From the NCBI GenBank assembly GCA_025465355.1, contig JAODNN010000123.1, forward strand, positions 1 through 63,344: a stretch of DNA of 63,344 nucleotides. The letters are read 5' to 3'. Both the position numbers and the translations under genes were made by a program. The stretch's first letter is position 1. Each line of letters opens with the position of its first letter. Shown in pieces: positions 34,992-43,717 of this stretch. The notes beneath the pieces were generated by a model, which ran no database searches, was not told where the DNA came from, and saw only the letters and a list, made by a program, of their open reading frames with translations. Origin of the DNA: Blastococcus sp. GTDB taxonomy: Bacteria > Actinomycetota > Actinomycetes > Mycobacteriales > Geodermatophilaceae.

Positions 34992-35794
34992 GCCACTGTC
35001 CGGACGTCGGCCTCCGCCAGATCGTCCGCGGTGAGGGCGTCCAGCGCATCGATCCAGGCGATGGCGAACGAACCGGGCCCCGGTGCGCGGCGCGCAGCCG
35101 CCGAGGCGGCGAGGGCGACGTGCGCATGCGCCGCGACCGCGCCGGTCAGCGGATCGTCGGTGACCGCGAGGTAGGCAGCCACCAACGCTCCCAGCGCGCA
35201 TCCGGCACCGGTCGTCCGCGTGAGCAACTGGTCGCCTCCGCCGACGCGGACCGTGCGGACACCGTCGGTGATCAGATCCACCGCTCCGCTCACCGCGACC
35301 ACGCCGCCGGTTCGACGCGCCAGCACGGCGGCGGCCTCGAGGGCGTCGTCCGCGGCCGCGGTGGAGTCGACCCCCCGGCCGCCGGCGCCCGCGCCGGCCA
35401 GCGCCATCACCTCGGAGGCGTTGCCCCGCACCACCGTCGGGCCGATGTCCGCCAGCTCCGCCGCGACTCCCGTGCGGAAGCCCAGGCCGCCGACGGCCAC
35501 CGGGTCGAGCACCCACGGCGTCCCCGCAGTTCCCGCCGAGCGGGCCGCCAGGAGCATCGCCTCGGCCGTCCGCTCGTGGACGGTTCCGACATTGACCAGG
35601 ACCGCGGAGGCGATCGCCGCGAACTCGGCGGCCTCCTTCGGCTCGTCCACCATGGCCGGCGCCGCTCCCACGGCCAGCAGGGCATTGGCGGTGATCGTCT
35701 GCACCACGGTGTTGGTCAGGCAGTGCACCAGGGGGGCGGTGTCGCGCAGCGCGGTCCGGGCTGCACGGAGCGAGGTGGCATTCATGTCGGTCAT
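34988..35794 (-). CDS. thiM: Hydroxyethylthiazole kinase
   Basis: Phosphorylates the thiazole moiety salvaged from thiamine. 268 aa ribokinase-like fold: LVHCLTNTVVQTITANALLAVGAAPAM near the start, VRGNASEVMALAG, and the C-terminal DQLLTRTTGAGCALGALVAAYL with the catalytic cysteine loop GAGC. The ATG at 35794 overlaps the cytX stop; an internal ATG at 35785 (MNATS) is an alternative. Together with thiE and thiD it makes a thiazole and pyrimidine salvage route. Confidence 0.95.
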   Translation of the reverse strand: MTDMNATSLRAARTALRDTAPLVHCLTNTVVQTITANALLAVGAAPAMVDEPKEAAEFAAIASAVLVNVGTVHERTAEAMLLAARSAGTAGTPWVLDPVAVGGLGFRTGVAAELADIGPTVVRGNASEVMALAGAGAGGRGVDSTAAADDALEAAAVLARRTGGVVAVSGAVDLITDGVRTVRVGGGDQLLTRTTGAGCALGALVAAYLAVTDDPLTGAVAAHAHVALAASAAARRAPGPGSFAIAWIDALDALTADDLAEADVRTVA

Positions 35795-37167
35795 CCCTCC
35801 GCCCGGGTGGGCCGGGCCGGCTCGATGGGGGTGGTGGTGCGGGGACCCGCGAACGGCAGGGCCACGAGGAGGGCCACGGCGAACGATGCGAGCGACGCCG
35901 ACAGCCACGGGTGGCCGAGGGTGTGGAGCTCGGTCCCGAGGCCGGTCCAGAAGTCCGACCAGCGCGGGATGGCACCCGGGTTCACCAGCTGGTAGACGAC
36001 GAATCCGGCGGCCCAGGCGATCAGCATCGCCGGTCGCACCGGAGCGTCCGAGGAGATGTCCCAGCCGGCTGCGCGGCCGCGCAGCCAGCACGCGATCAGC
36101 GCTCCCGTGAGCGGGATGAAGACGCCGCCGATCAGATAGAGGAAGTTCGTGTACTGGTTGATGTCGATGGTCAGTGCCGTGGCCACCGTCAGCGCGCCGA
36201 TCCCGACGGTCAGCACCCGCCGGTCCCAGCGCGGCACGATGTTCTGGATCGAGACCGCGGTCGAGTAGACGTTGGCGAAGCTCTGGTCGGTCTCGCGCAG
36301 CACCAGGACGGCGAAGGCCACGGCGCCCAGCGGGAGCGACAGGAAGAGGTCGAAGATCCGGTTCGGGTCCTGGTGCACTTCGGCCAGGGCCAGGACACCG
36401 ACCAGCAGGCACAGGATCTGGGTGGCCCCGTAGCCGGCGAACCCGCCGGCGAAGGCGGAGCGGCCCGAGCGCGCGTGCCGGGAGTAGTCGGCGCCCAGCG
36501 GCACCCACGAGATCGTCAGGGCGACCGCGGCGTCCACGGCCAGCCAGAAGCCGCCCCAGGTGCCGGTGACGTGGGCCGCGGGTTGCCGCAGCAGCCCGAC
36601 GATCAGTACCGCGAGCGCCACGACGACAAGGGCGGACACGTACTTCCGCAGGACGCGGATGGCCCCGAGCGGCCGGATCGTGAGGCCCGTCGTGACCAGT
36701 CCGGCCAGCAGCACGGACGCCCAGTGGGGAAGCGAGACCAGCGTCTGAATCCCCGTGGCGATCACGACGAGTTCGAAGACCGCCCATCCGAGGCACTGGG
36801 CGATGTTGAGCGCCGTGGGCAGGAAGGAGGCCTTCGCGCCGAGCAGCCCACGCATGAGCACCATCGCGGGCGCACCGGTGCGCTGGCCGAGCACCAGCGA
36901 CGGCCCGAGCATCGTGCCGCCGATCAGGGTGCCGACCACGATGGCCGTCACCGCCGCGGGCAGGCTCAACGGGCCCGTACCGAACGGCGTCAGGATCGAC
37001 AGCGCTCCGGCGAACCCGAGCAGGCTGACTCCGAGATTCCCCCAGAACCCCACCTGGTCGAGCAGGCCCAGGGTTCGCGGCGGGGCCTCCAGCAGAGTCG
37101 CCGGGGCCTCGGTACCGGCCGGGTCGATCCCGTCGGGCCTTCCGTCCGGCCTGGTGAGTGCGGACAT
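35791..37167 (-). CDS. cytX: CytX-type hydroxymethylpyrimidine permease (NCS1 family)
   Basis: 458 aa integral membrane transporter of the purine/cytosine permease (NCS1) family with about 12 hydrophobic segments (for example NLGVSLLGFAGALSILTPFG, AAVTAIVVGTLIGGTMLGPS). Sequence resembles CodB-like permeases; the position behind a TPP riboswitch and ahead of thiM-thiE-thiD points to uptake of the thiamine precursor hydroxymethylpyrimidine, the role assigned to CytX. Start ATG 37167 with GGGAGAGGTG upstream. Substrate is inferred from context. Confidence 0.85.
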   Translation of the reverse strand: MSALTRPDGRPDGIDPAGTEAPATLLEAPPRTLGLLDQVGFWGNLGVSLLGFAGALSILTPFGTGPLSLPAAVTAIVVGTLIGGTMLGPSLVLGQRTGAPAMVLMRGLLGAKASFLPTALNIAQCLGWAVFELVVIATGIQTLVSLPHWASVLLAGLVTTGLTIRPLGAIRVLRKYVSALVVVALAVLIVGLLRQPAAHVTGTWGGFWLAVDAAVALTISWVPLGADYSRHARSGRSAFAGGFAGYGATQILCLLVGVLALAEVHQDPNRIFDLFLSLPLGAVAFAVLVLRETDQSFANVYSTAVSIQNIVPRWDRRVLTVGIGALTVATALTIDINQYTNFLYLIGGVFIPLTGALIACWLRGRAAGWDISSDAPVRPAMLIAWAAGFVVYQLVNPGAIPRWSDFWTGLGTELHTLGHPWLSASLASFAVALLVALPFAGPRTTTPIEPARPTRAEG

Positions 37168-37183
37168 GTCGAAACACCTCTCC

Positions 37184-37302
37184 CTTCGCCGGTACGAGCC
37201 GGATCAGGTTCAAGCGGTCGGTGGCTCCGCAGTCGGCGGCGCAGTGCGCCACCTGTGCTCAGCCGCCCTCTCAGCCCGTTCGGACGGGCTCCCGCGGGGA
37301 CG
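37184..37302 (-). promoter_or_regulatory. TPP riboswitch (THI element)
   Basis: On the reverse strand the aptamer core GGGCTGAGAGGGCGG (around 37262-37276) and the second conserved box TTGAACCTGATCCGG (around 37199-37213) are both present, with a variable arm between, as in TPP-sensing riboswitches. It is followed by a ribosome-binding site and the cytX ATG about 17 bases on, which suits control of translation initiation. The 5' end of the element lies only about ten bases from the cobC-cobA stop. Confidence 0.92.
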
Positions 37303-37311
37303 AGGAGCAGC

Positions 37312-39159
37312 CTACGTGCCTGTGGTCTCCGCGGTGAGGGGCTCCCGTGTCAGCTCGACGACGTCGCCGACCACCCACACCGCCGGAGGACGGATGGCTT
37401 CCTCGGCCATCGTCTGCGCCAGTCCGCCGAGCGTCGTCCGGACCGTCCGCTGCATCGGGGTCGACCCGTCCGCGATGACCGCGACGGGCGTGCCTTCCGG
37501 TCTCCCGTGCTCGACGAGGGCCGCAGCGATGGCCGGGGCCGTGGCGACACCCATGAGGACGACGAGGGTGCCGCGCAGGCGTCCGAGCGCCGGCCAGTCC
37601 ACCAGCGACTGCGGATGTCCCGGTGGGACATGCCCGGACACGACGACGAACTCGTGCGTGAGCCCCCGGTGAGTCACGGGGATGCCGGCGAGCGCCGGGA
37701 CGCCGACCGCGCTCGTCACCCCGGGCACCACGTCCACCGGGACCCCCGCGGCCAGGCACGCCTCGACCTCCTCCAGGCCGCGGCCGAACACGAACGGGTC
37801 GCCGCCCTTGAGCCGGACCACCCGCTTGCCGGCCCGGGCGTGCTCGATCAGCAGGGCGTTGATCCGCTCCTGGGCCATCGACCGACCCCGTGGCAGTTTC
37901 GAGGCGTCGATCACCTCGATTCCGGCAGGAAGCGACCCGACGAGCGACTGTGGGGCGAGGTGATCCACCAGCAGGACGTCGGCCCGCGCGAGCTCCTGCT
38001 GCCCCCGGACGGTGATCAGCCCAGGGTCACCCGGGCCACCACCGACGAGCACGACGCGCCCGACGGGTGCGTCCGACGGCTCGGCTCGGATCGTCTCCGT
38101 CGTCGTCGGGGGCCCGGGGATGGCCGGGCTGTGCACCCCGGTCCCGTCCAGGATGCGGTCGAGGGCGGAGGCGAACCCGCGTGAGGTCCTCGGATCGCGG
38201 ACGGCGATCCGCAGGTGGTCGGCCGACAGTCCCGGAAAGGTGTCTCCCCGGCGGACCGCCCACCCCGCGTTCCGCAGCGCGAGGCGCACCCGGGCGCCGT
38301 CAGGGACCCGCACGAGCACGAACGAGGCGCTCGGCCGGCCGACCACCTCGACCGCGGGGGGCAGCGCGGCGAGCAGCGCCGTCCGCCACGACGCCAGCTC
38401 ACGCGCGGCGTGGGCCGCCTCCATCCGCGCGGCGGGGGAGGAGCAGGCCGCGAGGGAGGCCAGCGCCGGAGTGGACACCGACCAGTGCGGCTGCTGATCG
38501 CGCAGCGCGGTGATCAGCTCCGGCGCGCCCAGGGCGTAGCCGACCCGTAGCCCGGCCAGCCCCCACGTCTTCGTCAGGCTCCGCACCACCAGCAGGCCGG
38601 GCACGTCCCGGCGGGCCGCCAGGGATTCCGGTTCGCCCGGAACCGTGTCGGCGAACGCCTCGTCCACGAGCAGCACCCGGCCAGGGCGGGCCAGTGCGAC
38701 GAGGCTGTCGGCGGGATGCAGGACGGACGTCGGGTTCGTCGGGTTGCCCAGAACGACGAGGTCGGCGTCCTCCGGGACGGCGGCCGGATCCAGCCGATAG
38801 CCGTCAGCCGGGTCGAGGAGCAGCCGTTCCACCGGGTGCCCTGCCGCCCGGAGCGCGACCTCCGGCTCGGTGAACGACGGGTGGACGACGACCGCCCGCC
38901 GGGGCCGCACCGCGCGGGCGAGCAGGGTGAACGCCTCCGCTGCGCCGGCGGTCGGCAGCACCTCGTCGGGGGAGCGTCCGTGGGCCTTCGCGACGGCCTC
39001 GGTCGCCGGGCGTGGGTCGGGATAGGCGGCCGAGGCGTCCACCGCCTCGTGCAGCACGCTCCGCAGCCAGGCCGGCGGTGTCCCGGCGCGCACATTGACA
39101 GCGAGGTCCACGAGGCCGGGGGCCAGCTCGGCGTCCCCGTGGTGGCGCAGGTCGCTCAC
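37312..39159 (-). CDS. cobC-cobA: Fused threonine-phosphate decarboxylase (CobC) and uroporphyrinogen-III C-methyltransferase (CobA)
   Basis: 615 aa two-enzyme fusion. Residues about 1-340 are a PLP-dependent class I/II aminotransferase-like domain: the PLP lysine is K197 in SLTKTWGLAGLRVGYALG, and LLVDEAFADTVPGE holds the aspartate. It should decarboxylate threonine phosphate to the aminopropanol linker of cobalamin. After a Pro/Thr-rich linker, residues about 367-610 are SUMT: VVLVGGGPGDPGLITVRG, VVRLKGGDPFVFGRGLEEVEA and VVPGVTSAVGVPALAGIPVTHRGL; it methylates uroporphyrinogen III to precorrin-2. GTG start at 39159 overlaps the cobE stop. Both activities are inferred from domains; the fusion brings together one early and one late step. 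Confidence 0.9.
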   Translation of the reverse strand: MSDLRHHGDAELAPGLVDLAVNVRAGTPPAWLRSVLHEAVDASAAYPDPRPATEAVAKAHGRSPDEVLPTAGAAEAFTLLARAVRPRRAVVVHPSFTEPEVALRAAGHPVERLLLDPADGYRLDPAAVPEDADLVVLGNPTNPTSVLHPADSLVALARPGRVLLVDEAFADTVPGEPESLAARRDVPGLLVVRSLTKTWGLAGLRVGYALGAPELITALRDQQPHWSVSTPALASLAACSSPAARMEAAHAARELASWRTALLAALPPAVEVVGRPSASFVLVRVPDGARVRLALRNAGWAVRRGDTFPGLSADHLRIAVRDPRTSRGFASALDRILDGTGVHSPAIPGPPTTTETIRAEPSDAPVGRVVLVGGGPGDPGLITVRGQQELARADVLLVDHLAPQSLVGSLPAGIEVIDASKLPRGRSMAQERINALLIEHARAGKRVVRLKGGDPFVFGRGLEEVEACLAAGVPVDVVPGVTSAVGVPALAGIPVTHRGLTHEFVVVSGHVPPGHPQSLVDWPALGRLRGTLVVLMGVATAPAIAAALVEHGRPEGTPVAVIADGSTPMQRTVRTTLGGLAQTMAEEAIRPPAVWVVGDVVELTREPLTAETTGT

Positions 39160-39512
39160 GGGAACTCGGTCACGGCCATCGCGACGGTGACCCGGCCGTG
39201 CACGGTCTTCCCGACGACGAGGGAGCCGCCGCCCGCCAGCGCCGCCGCCTCGGCCACTGACCCGGTTCCCACCTCCGCCGCGACCCGCAGCGACGGTGAC
39301 GGGACCGCCACCGTCGCGAGCTCGGCGGCGGCGTAGCCGGTCAACGGCCAGCTCCGCCGCGCGGCGGCCGCCGCGATGCCGGGCTCGGCGGCCCGGGCGG
39401 ACAGGGTGGCGAGTTGCACGTCCGTCGAACCCGGGGGGAGCAGCGTGTCCACGGCCGCGAGCACCTCGTCCGCGCTCACCCCGGAGGACGCCCCGATGCC
39501 GACCGTGATCAC
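39156..39512 (-). CDS. cobE: CobE / CbiG C-terminal domain protein
   Basis: 118 aa protein matching the CobE/CbiG C-terminal family (VITVGIGASSGVSADEVLAAVD at the start, then VGTGSVAEAAALAGGG near the end). In the anaerobic pathway CbiG opens the lactone of cobalt-precorrin-5A; CobE alone is only its C-terminal half and its role in the aerobic route is not settled. The start is GTG 39512, overlapping the cobB stop; the gene overlaps the cobC-cobA fusion by GTGA. No N-terminal CbiG domain is found anywhere in the window. Confidence 0.87.
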   Translation of the reverse strand: MITVGIGASSGVSADEVLAAVDTLLPPGSTDVQLATLSARAAEPGIAAAAARRSWPLTGYAAAELATVAVPSPSLRVAAEVGTGSVAEAAALAGGGSLVVGKTVHGRVTVAMAVTEFP

Positions 39513-40903
39513 GTCAGCGCCTGCGCGCGACGGGCGCTCGCCGCGGCGGCGAAGCGGGTGGCCAGCTGGGGGGAGCCGGCCCAGTTCAGGTGCAGGTACG
39601 AGGCGTGCACCGAGCCCTGGACGAAGCCTTCCGGGCCGTCGGCGGTCCACTGCCAGGCGGCGGCGGGACCGGCAGGGGGGTCGCTGACGGTTCGGTGGAA
39701 CTCGTGGCCACGCACCCGGGTGCCGGCCGGTGCGAGGAAGGAATCCGTGACCGCCACTCCGGTCCGGTAGCCGAGGGTCAGCCGCGGCGCCATCGTGGCG
39801 GCGGCGTCGAGCACGCCGCACATCGGGACGCCGTCCAGGCTCCGGGCGAGGTAGAGCAGCCCTGCGCACTCGGCGGCGATCGGGGCGCCCTCCGCCGCGA
39901 GTCGCGCGACGTCGGCGCGCAGCGACCGGTTGGCCGACAGCTCCGCCGCGTAGACCTCGGGAAAGCCCCCGCCGATCACGAGCCCGGCGGTACCGGGTGG
40001 CAGCACCTCGTCATGGAGGGGATCGACCGTCACGACCTCGGCGCCCGTGGCCGCCAGCAGCTCGGCGTTCTCCGCGTAGCCGAACGTGAACGCCGGCCCT
40101 CCCGCGATCGCGATGCGCGGCCGGCCGTCCACGGGGGTGACCTCTTCCGCGGGGTCCCACGGCCGGGCGTCGAGCGGGGGAGCGGTGCCGGCAAGGGCCA
40201 GGACGGCGTCCAGGTCGACGCCGTCGGCGACCACGTCGCCCAGCCGCGCAACCGTCGCGACAGCGTCGGCCGACCGCTCGGCGGCGGGCACGAGCCCCAG
40301 GTGACGTGAGGGCGTGTGCAGCTGGTCCAGCCTGCGGATCGCGCCGACGACGGGCACCCCGGCCGCGCCGAGCGACTCGCGCAGGATCGCTTCGTGCCGG
40401 TCGCTGCCGACCCGGTTGAGGATCACCCCGCCGAGCCGGATGCCGGCGTCGAAGGTGGCGAACCCGTGTACCAGGGCCGCGACGCTGCGCGCCTGTGCGG
40501 AGGCGTCCACCACGAGCACCACGGGCGCACCGAGCACGGCGGCGACGTGCGCGGTGGAGGCGTAGCCCGGCTCGACCGCCGGATGGGAGGCGCCGTCGAA
40601 GAGCCCCATGACCCCCTCGATGACGGCGAGCTCGGCCGGCCGCGGGTGCATCGCGCCGCGGAGGAAGAGCGGGGCGATGCGCTCCTCGCCCACCAGCCAC
40701 GGGTCGAGGTTGCGGCCCGGCCGGCCGGCCGCCAGACCGTGATAGCCGGGATCGATGTAGTCGGGGCCGACCTTGTGGGGGCTCACCGTGAGGCCACGGG
40801 CGGTGAACGCGGCGATCAGCCCGGTGGCGATCGACGTCTTCCCGGCGTTGCTGCTCGGCGCCGCCAGCACCACGCGGGGGACGGCTGCGCTCACGGCGCG
40901 CAC
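39509..40903 (-). CDS. cobB: Hydrogenobyrinic/cobyrinic acid a,c-diamide synthase
   Basis: Amidates the a and c carboxylates with glutamine and ATP. 464 aa. P-loop-like N-terminal LAAPSSNAGKTSIATGLI, HKVGPDYIDPGYH, a class I glutamine amidotransferase domain with AECAGLLYLARS (nucleophile cysteine) and HEFHRTV, and GGGFPEVYAAELSAN. A GTG at 40903 is the longest start; GTG 40894 is equally possible. About 90 bases, including a palindromic element, separate it from cobO. Confidence 0.95.
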   Translation of the reverse strand: MRAVSAAVPRVVLAAPSSNAGKTSIATGLIAAFTARGLTVSPHKVGPDYIDPGYHGLAAGRPGRNLDPWLVGEERIAPLFLRGAMHPRPAELAVIEGVMGLFDGASHPAVEPGYASTAHVAAVLGAPVVLVVDASAQARSVAALVHGFATFDAGIRLGGVILNRVGSDRHEAILRESLGAAGVPVVGAIRRLDQLHTPSRHLGLVPAAERSADAVATVARLGDVVADGVDLDAVLALAGTAPPLDARPWDPAEEVTPVDGRPRIAIAGGPAFTFGYAENAELLAATGAEVVTVDPLHDEVLPPGTAGLVIGGGFPEVYAAELSANRSLRADVARLAAEGAPIAAECAGLLYLARSLDGVPMCGVLDAAATMAPRLTLGYRTGVAVTDSFLAPAGTRVRGHEFHRTVSDPPAGPAAAWQWTADGPEGFVQGSVHASYLHLNWAGSPQLATRFAAAASARRAQALT

Positions 40904-40975
40904 TCCGAGTTGATCATCGGCATCTGGCTGCCGACACGCCGGCCCCGCGCAGCCACTCGCCGATGATCACGGAGG
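40904..40975. repeat. Dispersed palindromic element, copy 2 (diverged)
   Basis: Arms TGATCATCGGC (40911-40921) and GCCGATGATCA (40959-40969) pair perfectly, followed inward by three mismatches and six further pairs (TGGCTG with CAGCCA). Outer CTCCG and CGGAG also pair. It shares the arms and the loop core CCGACACGCCG with the copy at 30245-30309. It lies in the cobO-cobB gap of the same operon. Confidence 0.75.
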
Positions 40976-40991
40976 AGGGGGCGGGGGGTGC

Positions 40992-41606
40992 TCACCACTC
41001 GATCCCTCGCTGGCCCTTCTGGCCGGCGTCCATGGGGTGCTTGATCTTGGTCATCTCGACGACCAGGTCGGCGGCCTCGATCAGCATCGGATGGGCGTCG
41101 CGGCCGGTGACCACGACGTGCTGGTTCCCGGGCCGGTTCACGAGCGTCTCCACCACCTCGTCGACCTCCACCCAGCCCCACTTCATCGGGTACGTGAACT
41201 CGTCGAGGACGTAGAAGCGGTGCGCCTCCGCAGCGAGATCGCGCCTGATCTGGGCCCAGCCCTCGGCGGCATCCGCGGCGTGGTCGGTCTCGCTGCCCTG
41301 GCGGCGCGACCAGCTCCAGCCGCTGCCCATCTTGTGCCACACGACCGGGCCGCCCTCGCCGGTCGTCTCGTGCAGCCGGCCCAGGGCGGTCAGCGCGGTC
41401 TCCTCACCGACCTTCCACTTGGCGCTCTTCACGAACTGGTAGACCGCGATCGGCCACCCCTGGTTCCACGCCCGCATGGCCATCCCGAACGCGGCGGTCG
41501 ACTTGCCCTTCATCTCCCCGGTGTGGACGGCGAGCAGGGCGCGGGTGCGCCGCTGCCGGGTGGTGAGCCCGTCCTCGGGCACGACCGGGACCTGTCCCTG
41601 GGGCAT
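40992..41606 (-). CDS. cobO: Cob(I)yrinic acid a,c-diamide adenosyltransferase
   Basis: Transfers adenosyl from ATP to cobalt of the corrinoid. 204 aa CobA/CobO-type: P-loop-like HTGEMKGKSTAAFGMAMRAWN, IRRDLAAEAHRFYVLDEFTYPMKWGWVEVDEV, and VVVTGRDAHPMLIEAADLVVEMTKIKHP. The ATG at 41606 is one base after the chelatase stop, so translation is coupled. Downstream is a palindromic element then cobB. Confidence 0.95.
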   Translation of the reverse strand: MPQGQVPVVPEDGLTTRQRRTRALLAVHTGEMKGKSTAAFGMAMRAWNQGWPIAVYQFVKSAKWKVGEETALTALGRLHETTGEGGPVVWHKMGSGWSWSRRQGSETDHAADAAEGWAQIRRDLAAEAHRFYVLDEFTYPMKWGWVEVDEVVETLVNRPGNQHVVVTGRDAHPMLIEAADLVVEMTKIKHPMDAGQKGQRGIEW

Positions 41607-41607
41607 G

Positions 41608-43653
41608 TCAGGCTGCTTCCCGCGCGGTCCGGACGGTCGCCGCCAGGGTGTCGGCGGCCACCTCCTCGAGCCGCAGGATCTGCGCGCCGAGGTACTGGCC
41701 GAGGGTGCCTGCCAGCCCCAGCCGCACGGGCCCGGACTCGCAGTCGACGACGACGCTCGCCGTCCCGGTGGCCGCGAGCAGGCCGGCGGCGGCGTAGGTG
41801 TCGGCGAGGTGCGTGCCGCCCCGCGGTCCGGTCGCTCGGCCGTCGGTGACCACGACCAGTAGGGGACGGCGCTGTGGATCGCGCACGCGCTCCACTCGGA
41901 GGGTCTCGTGCGCCCGCAGCAGGCCGGCCGCCAGCGGCGTACGTCCCCCGGTGGGCAGATCGGTCAGCCGGGCCGCGGCGGCCTCGACCGACCAGGTCGG
42001 AGGCAGCGCCAGCTCGGCTGCCGCCCCGCGGAAGGTGACCAGCCCGACCTTGTCCCGGCGCTGATAGGCGTCCAGCAGCAGCGACAGGACGGCGCCCTTC
42101 ACCGCACTCATCCTGGAACGCGAGCCCATCGAGCCACTGGCGTCGACGACGAACAGCACGAGGTTGCCCTCGCGGCCCTCGAGGGTCGCCTGGCGCAGGT
42201 CGGGCCGTTCGATGCGCAGGCCGGCGCCCGTCCGCCCACGGGCGATCTGGTGGGGGGCCGCGGCGAGGACGGTGTCGGTCAGGTGCAGGCGGGTGACCGA
42301 TCCGGCCGGCTGTGCGGAGCCGACCACCCGACCCCGTTCCGACCGCGCCCGCGAGCGTCGTCCTGCCGCTCCGGCACCGATTCCGGGTACCTCCAGCCGG
42401 CGGGTGCGGAACGGGTCGGACGGTGCGGCGGCGGCGCGTTCAGGCGCCGGGGAACCGCTGTCAAGATCACGGGATGTCGACGGTTCGCCCGCGGAGCCGC
42501 TATCGAGATCACGCGATGTCGATGGTTCGCCCGCGGGGTCGCTGTCGAGATCACGGGATCTCGGCGGTTCGCCCGCGGGGCCCGGATGCCCGCCTCCGTC
42601 GGGGCCGCCTCCGTCGTCGTCGGGGTCGTCGTCCGGTCCGTCGTCAGGGCGGCCGTCGGCGAGCGCCTGGTCGAGGGTGTCGTCGTCCAGGCCCGGAGCG
42701 TCGAACGGATTGCGCCGGCGGCGGTGCGGCAGGGCAAGGCGGGCGGCGACTCGCACGTCGTCCTCGGTGACCTCGTCGCGTCCGCACCACGCAGCGTGCG
42801 CGATGGCGGCCCGGGCCGTGACGATGTCCGCGCGCAGGCCGTCGACGTCGAACGCGGCGCACACGGAGGTGACCTGCCGCAGGGCACCGTCGGAGAGGAC
42901 GACGTGCGGCAGTCGTGCCCGTGCCTCGACGATCCGGCGGGCCAGCGCGCCTTCCTCCGCCGCCCAGGCTGCGGCGAAGCCGGCCGGATCGGCGTCGTGG
43001 GCGAACCGTCGGCGCACCACCTCGGCGCGTTCGGCCGGGTCCCGGGGCGCGGCCACCTCGACGGTCAGCCCGAACCGGTCGAGCAGCTGGGGCCGCAGCT
43101 CGCCCTCCTCGGGGTTCATCGTCCCGACCAGCAGGAACCGGGCCGCGTGCCGCACCGAGACGCCTTCACGCTCGACGTAGGCGGTGCCCAGGGCCGCGGC
43201 GTCCAGGAGGAGGTCCACCAGGTGGTCGTGCAGCAGGTTGACCTCGTCGACGTAGAGCACGCCCCGGTGCGCAGCCGCCAGGAGCCCCGGTTCGTACGCC
43301 TTGACACCCTCGGTCAGGGCCCGTTCGAGGTCGAGCGATCCGACGACGCGGTCCTCCGAAGCACCGACCGGCAGCTCGACCAGTCGGGCCGGCCGGTCGT
43401 GTCCCGGGACGCCGATGTCGTGGGGCCCGTCGGGGCAGCCGGGATCCGGCGCAGCCGGATCGCAGGCGAACCGGCAGCCGGCGACGACGGCGACCGTTGG
43501 CAGGACGGCGGCCAGCGCCCGGACGGTCGTCGACTTGGCGGTGCCCTTCTCGCCGCGCACCAGCACGCCGCCGACGGCGGGGGAGACGGCGTTGAGCAGC
43601 AGGGCCAGGCGCATGTCGTCCATGCCGACGACGGCGCCGAAGGGGAAGGTCAT
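41608..43653 (-). CDS. Putative cobaltochelatase ChlI/ChlD-type subunit (AAA+ and VWA)
   Basis: 681 aa, fused I and D subunits of a magnesium/cobalt chelatase. N-terminal AAA+ with Walker A GEKGTAKSTT and Walker B GVLYVDEVNLLHDHL, FLLVGTMNPEEGELRPQLLDRFGL; then an acidic, repetitive linker (about residues 335-420); then a VWA integrin-like domain with MIDAS motif VVDASGSMGS. Paired with the CobN subunit encoded at 58988, it should load cobalt into hydrogenobyrinic acid diamide. The ATG at 43653 overlaps a 9-codon upstream frame and lies 65 bases after a cobalamin riboswitch. Confidence 0.9.
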   Translation of the reverse strand: MTFPFGAVVGMDDMRLALLLNAVSPAVGGVLVRGEKGTAKSTTVRALAAVLPTVAVVAGCRFACDPAAPDPGCPDGPHDIGVPGHDRPARLVELPVGASEDRVVGSLDLERALTEGVKAYEPGLLAAAHRGVLYVDEVNLLHDHLVDLLLDAAALGTAYVEREGVSVRHAARFLLVGTMNPEEGELRPQLLDRFGLTVEVAAPRDPAERAEVVRRRFAHDADPAGFAAAWAAEEGALARRIVEARARLPHVVLSDGALRQVTSVCAAFDVDGLRADIVTARAAIAHAAWCGRDEVTEDDVRVAARLALPHRRRRNPFDAPGLDDDTLDQALADGRPDDGPDDDPDDDGGGPDGGGHPGPAGEPPRSRDLDSDPAGEPSTSRDLDSGSAGEPSTSRDLDSGSPAPERAAAAPSDPFRTRRLEVPGIGAGAAGRRSRARSERGRVVGSAQPAGSVTRLHLTDTVLAAAPHQIARGRTGAGLRIERPDLRQATLEGREGNLVLFVVDASGSMGSRSRMSAVKGAVLSLLLDAYQRRDKVGLVTFRGAAAELALPPTWSVEAAAARLTDLPTGGRTPLAAGLLRAHETLRVERVRDPQRRPLLVVVTDGRATGPRGGTHLADTYAAAGLLAATGTASVVVDCESGPVRLGLAGTLGQYLGAQILRLEEVAADTLAATVRTAREAA
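42448..42573 (-). repeat. Three tandem 42-bp repeats in the chelatase linker
   Basis: Three imperfect 42-base units (about 42448-42489, 42490-42531, 42532-42573) encode 14-residue repeats based on GEPSTSRDLDSGSA in the acidic linker between the AAA+ and VWA domains. The repeat keeps frame, so it changes only linker length. The boundaries are approximate. Confidence 0.8.
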
Positions 43654-43717
43654 GCGGGTCGACCGCGCATCGAAGGCATCCTCTCCCCGGGTGTCCACGC
43701 CCGGAGGTGGCAGGAAC

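Noticed and set aside
42448-42573. CRISPR-like repeat array
   Set aside because: The 42-base units are contiguous without spacers and encode an in-frame protein linker.
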